A stretch of 37,810 bases of DNA from Flavobacteriales bacterium (GTDB taxonomy: Bacteria; Bacteroidota; Bacteroidia; Flavobacteriales_G; NORP312): NCBI GenBank assembly GCA_016763645.1, contig JAESTK010000005.1:1-37810 (forward strand), given 5' to 3'. The position numbers were made by a program, and so were the translations under genes. Below are positions 35,908-37,810 of this stretch, one piece after another. Below the pieces are notes generated by a model. That model saw only the letters and a program-made list of their open reading frames with translations, was not told where the DNA came from and searched no databases. Within the stretch, counting starts at the first letter, position 1; each line of letters begins with the position of its first letter.

Positions 35908-35936
35908 TTGATTGTTTACTATTAGTAAAGTATTAT
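35908..35936 (+). promoter_or_regulatory. Sigma70-like rightward promoter TTGATT-17-TATTAT
   Basis: -35 at 35908-35913, -10 at 35931-35936; spacer contains the operator dyad. Confidence 0.6.
35915..35929. promoter_or_regulatory. Operator-like dyad TTTACTATTAGTAAA
   Basis: Palindrome in the divergent recE/regulator intergenic region. Confidence 0.7.
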
Positions 35937-35968
35937 TTTATCCACTGAGCAACAAATGGGGAAGTTTA

Positions 35969-36241
35969 ATGGTTACCAAAAGAGTCAGACGCAAGAAACT
36001 TAGTATTGAGGATTTCTGTAAAAAAACGGGAATTATGAAGGTAGATTTGGCGCACATCTTTGATGTATCAAAACAAAGGATCAATAGCTTTTTAATATCA
36101 ACGAACCCTAATATCTTTGTTATGTTTAACGAAGATGAAGGTGTTGTTGAACTGGAGCGAGATGGTGAAACTATACTATCTGGCAAAATACCAATGTCTG
36201 TATCTGTGAAAGCGAGCAGATCTAAAAAACGAAAGGTTTAA
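35969..36241 (+). CDS. Putative HTH DNA-binding regulator
   Basis: MVTKRVRRKKLSIEDFCKKTGIMKVDLAHIFDVSKQRINSFL: HTH-like. Start moved from 35912 to the ATG at 35969, because the longer start lies in the promoter. Confidence 0.55.
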   Translation: MVTKRVRRKKLSIEDFCKKTGIMKVDLAHIFDVSKQRINSFLISTNPNIFVMFNEDEGVVELERDGETILSGKIPMSVSVKASRSKKRKV

Positions 36242-36243
36242 AT

Positions 36244-36486
36244 ATGAAACAACCAAATACACAAGGCGAGGTTAAGTTTAACCTTTTAGTAACCTTATCT
36301 AACTATTCTACTCGCGACGTTGAAACATTTAAAACACATATGATATCCGATTTTTGCGCCTGCGGTATCCCTGTTATAGGCAAGAGAATGATGTTATTAA
36401 CAGCCGCACACCATGAGGCTCGCATGAGGATAGGCCGAGATCTAACAGTCACAGAGATATCAGACATAGATGGATGGGCTGTATAA
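36244..36486 (+). CDS. Hypothetical protein
   Basis: 80-aa ORF between two regulators. Confidence 0.55.
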   Translation: MKQPNTQGEVKFNLLVTLSNYSTRDVETFKTHMISDFCACGIPVIGKRMMLLTAAHHEARMRIGRDLTVTEISDIDGWAV

Positions 36487-36488
36487 CT

Positions 36489-36902
36489 ATGAACATTATA
36501 CAAATAACAAGTCTTGCCAATAAGATGGTGATGAGGAATATAAAATTAAGACTTCGCCACTTTGGTTGTAATCATAACCTTAGCACTGTGCAGGTTATGA
36601 TCCTCGTTAATATTAATGAGGGTGTTAATGGTGTAAATATTATATCAAAAGAATTGCTATTAACTAGGCAAGCAGTTCACCAAGTAGTTCACAAGATGAT
36701 TGAGATCGGATACCTCAGACTTGTTCGCAGTGACAGAGATAAGCGTTTCAAGGCCATAGAATTTACCGATAAGGGTTGTTACTACGCATATATAACCGAA
36801 CTGATAATAGATGACACTGAAGACTTCATGAGCTTGATGCTAGGTGATGAGAAAATGTGTCTTTTAAAGGATGTTCTCAACACCATAATCGTTCCTAAGT
36901 AA
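36489..36902 (+). CDS. MarR-like winged-helix regulator
   Basis: 'LSTVQVMILVNI...IISKELLLTRQAVHQVVHKMIEIGYLRLVRSDRDKRFKAIEFTDKG'; ATG at 36489 (MNIIQ). Confidence 0.7.
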   Translation: MNIIQITSLANKMVMRNIKLRLRHFGCNHNLSTVQVMILVNINEGVNGVNIISKELLLTRQAVHQVVHKMIEIGYLRLVRSDRDKRFKAIEFTDKGCYYAYITELIIDDTEDFMSLMLGDEKMCLLKDVLNTIIVPK

Positions 36903-36923
36903 TAGTATAATTTTATTGCTATG

Positions 36924-36957
36924 TTCTGTATTCCGTTATATTGTACGGAATACAGAA
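36924..36957. promoter_or_regulatory. 13-bp perfect inverted repeat (operator or 5'UTR hairpin)
   Basis: TTCTGTATTCCGT-TATATTGT-ACGGAATACAGAA immediately before the RBS of the XRE gene. Confidence 0.75.
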
Positions 36958-36969
36958 AAGGAAAAAGCA

Positions 36970-37188
36970 ATGAAAAATAATGTCAAAAAGTTAAGAAAGG
37001 AATGCAATCTAACCCTTCAGGATATAGCCGATATAACTGGCTTATCCAAATCATACTTATGCGAGTTGGAAAAGGGGAAATACTGCCCAAGCCTAAGATA
37101 TGCACGCGTAATATCAAATGCATTGAATAACACAATGGACAAAGTGTTCCCTGATGAATGGATGGGGTCTGATCATGGCCAGAGCTAG
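36970..37188 (+). CDS. XRE-family HTH transcriptional regulator
   Basis: 'VKKLRKECNLTLQDIADITGLSKSYLCELEKGKYCPSLRYARVISNALN'; RBS aaagga; start moved to 36970. Confidence 0.8.
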   Translation: MKNNVKKLRKECNLTLQDIADITGLSKSYLCELEKGKYCPSLRYARVISNALNNTMDKVFPDEWMGSDHGQS

Positions 37189-37810
37189 AAACATAAAGCC
37201 CGGGTTTTTCATCAATGATGATCTTGGGGATATAGAGCCTTTGGGGCGATTGCTATTCGTTGGAATGTGGACAATTGCCGACTACAAAGGTGATTTTGAG
37301 TGGCGAGAAAAACGAGTTAAAGCCCAGCTTTTACCATACGATAATTGCGACATTACAAAACTCGCGATTAATCTGGATCAATCTGGATTTATTCGGTTCT
37401 ACTCTGTGCAAGATAAATTGTACTGTCGAGTGGTTAATTTTTGTACACATCAGAACCCGCACAAGAACGAGAGGGATAAAGGGTCTGAAATTCCAGCGTT
37501 CAATGAAAAGACTCGGCAAGCTATTGATTTTAATACACTCACGATTAATCTCGATCAATCCAGATTAAAACGGAACGACTCTGCTAGTGATCCTGCTGAT
37601 TCCCTTAACCTGATTCCTGATTCCTTTACCCCGAAACCTGAAACCGGAAACCTGATTCCTGACACCCTCGACGCGTACGACGCGATGAATCAAAAACAAA
37701 ACCTTGTTTCTGAAGAAACTGATGTGTGCTTGTCGCCATTTGAAAGATTTTGGGATGCTTACGGGAAAAAAGAAAAACGCAAAGCTTGCGAGAAAAAATG
37801 GAAATCAAAA
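37175..37810 (+). CDS. Phage replication initiator (O-like), N-terminal part; continues at 1-417
   Basis: 'MARARNIKPGFFINDDLGDIEPLGRLLFVGMWTIADYKGDFEWREKRVKAQLLPYDNCDITKLAINLDQSGFIRFY...VNFCTHQNPHKNE' is a widespread phage replication-protein N-terminus. Open to the contig end; 307 aa when circularised. Confidence 0.85.
   Translation, partial: MARARNIKPGFFINDDLGDIEPLGRLLFVGMWTIADYKGDFEWREKRVKAQLLPYDNCDITKLAINLDQSGFIRFYSVQDKLYCRVVNFCTHQNPHKNERDKGSEIPAFNEKTRQAIDFNTLTINLDQSRLKRNDSASDPADSLNLIPDSFTPKPETGNLIPDTLDAYDAMNQKQNLVSEETDVCLSPFERFWDAYGKKEKRKACEKKWKSK
37361..37406 (+). repeat. Imperfect 46-bp direct repeat, copy 1
   Basis: CTCGCGATTAATCTGGATCAATCTGGATTTATTCGGTTCTACTCTG; about 36/46 identical to copy 2. 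Confidence 0.75.
37538..37583 (+). repeat. Imperfect 46-bp direct repeat, copy 2
   Basis: CTCACGATTAATCTCGATCAATCCAGATTAAAACGGAACGACTCTG, 177 bp downstream, same reading frame. Confidence 0.75.
37609..37671 (+). repeat. Degenerate 7-bp tandem array (9 units, CCTGATT-like)
   Basis: CCTGATT CCTGATT CCTTTAC CCCGAAA CCTGAAA CCGGAAA CCTGATT CCTGACA CCCTCGA. Confidence 0.8.
37682..37810. repeat. Terminal direct repeat, copy 2
   Basis: Identical to bases 1-129. Confidence 0.97.

Noticed and set aside
35912-35968. Upstream start of the HTH ORF at 35912
   Set aside because: It lies within the promoter/operator (-35/-10 at 35908-35936); the ATG at 35969 with GGGGAAG upstream is more plausible.
37331-37558. 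Minus-strand ORF over the initiator gene
   Set aside because: Antisense to the well-supported O-like initiator coding frame.
1-37810. CRISPR array, diversity-generating retroelement, retron
   Set aside because: No regularly spaced 25-40 bp repeats, no reverse transcriptase ORF, no VR/TR pair seen.

Overview
This window is a complete or near-complete tailed-phage genome of about 37.7 kb. Bases 1-129 repeat exactly at 37682-37810, so the contig closes into a 37,681-bp circle and the replication-initiator gene runs across the contig ends (37175->37681 joined to 1->417, 307 aa). The virion module is P22/podovirus-like: small and large terminase, P22-type portal, scaffold, P22 coat-like capsid, gp4-like and gp10-like tail-completion proteins, gp7-like and other ejection proteins, and a pectate-lyase-like tailspike. 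Lysis uses a 3TM holin and an M23 peptidase. There are two transcriptional arms. The rightward arm (35969 -> origin -> 6494) carries regulators, an O-like initiator and many small accessory ORFs. The leftward arm carries recombination genes (RecE-like exonuclease, RecT, DnaQ-like exonuclease), an HNH protein, then all late genes. I recognise no integrase, DNA polymerase, RNA polymerase, tRNA, CRISPR array or reverse transcriptase. Main points for a second look: (i) a shared 15-bp dyad TTTACTAWTAGTAAA embedded in three early promoters, with a fourth dyad inside an ORF; (ii) a 13-bp perfect inverted repeat before an XRE regulator; (iii) a 7-nt periodic array plus a 46-bp imperfect direct repeat inside the initiator gene, a candidate origin; (iv) a 2OG-Fe(II) hydroxylase/cupin pair inside the ejection-protein cluster; (v) a Cys-x-x 9-bp tandem repeat protein; (vi) moron-like genes and structured non-coding segments. 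All family calls come from reading motifs by eye; no database search was run.
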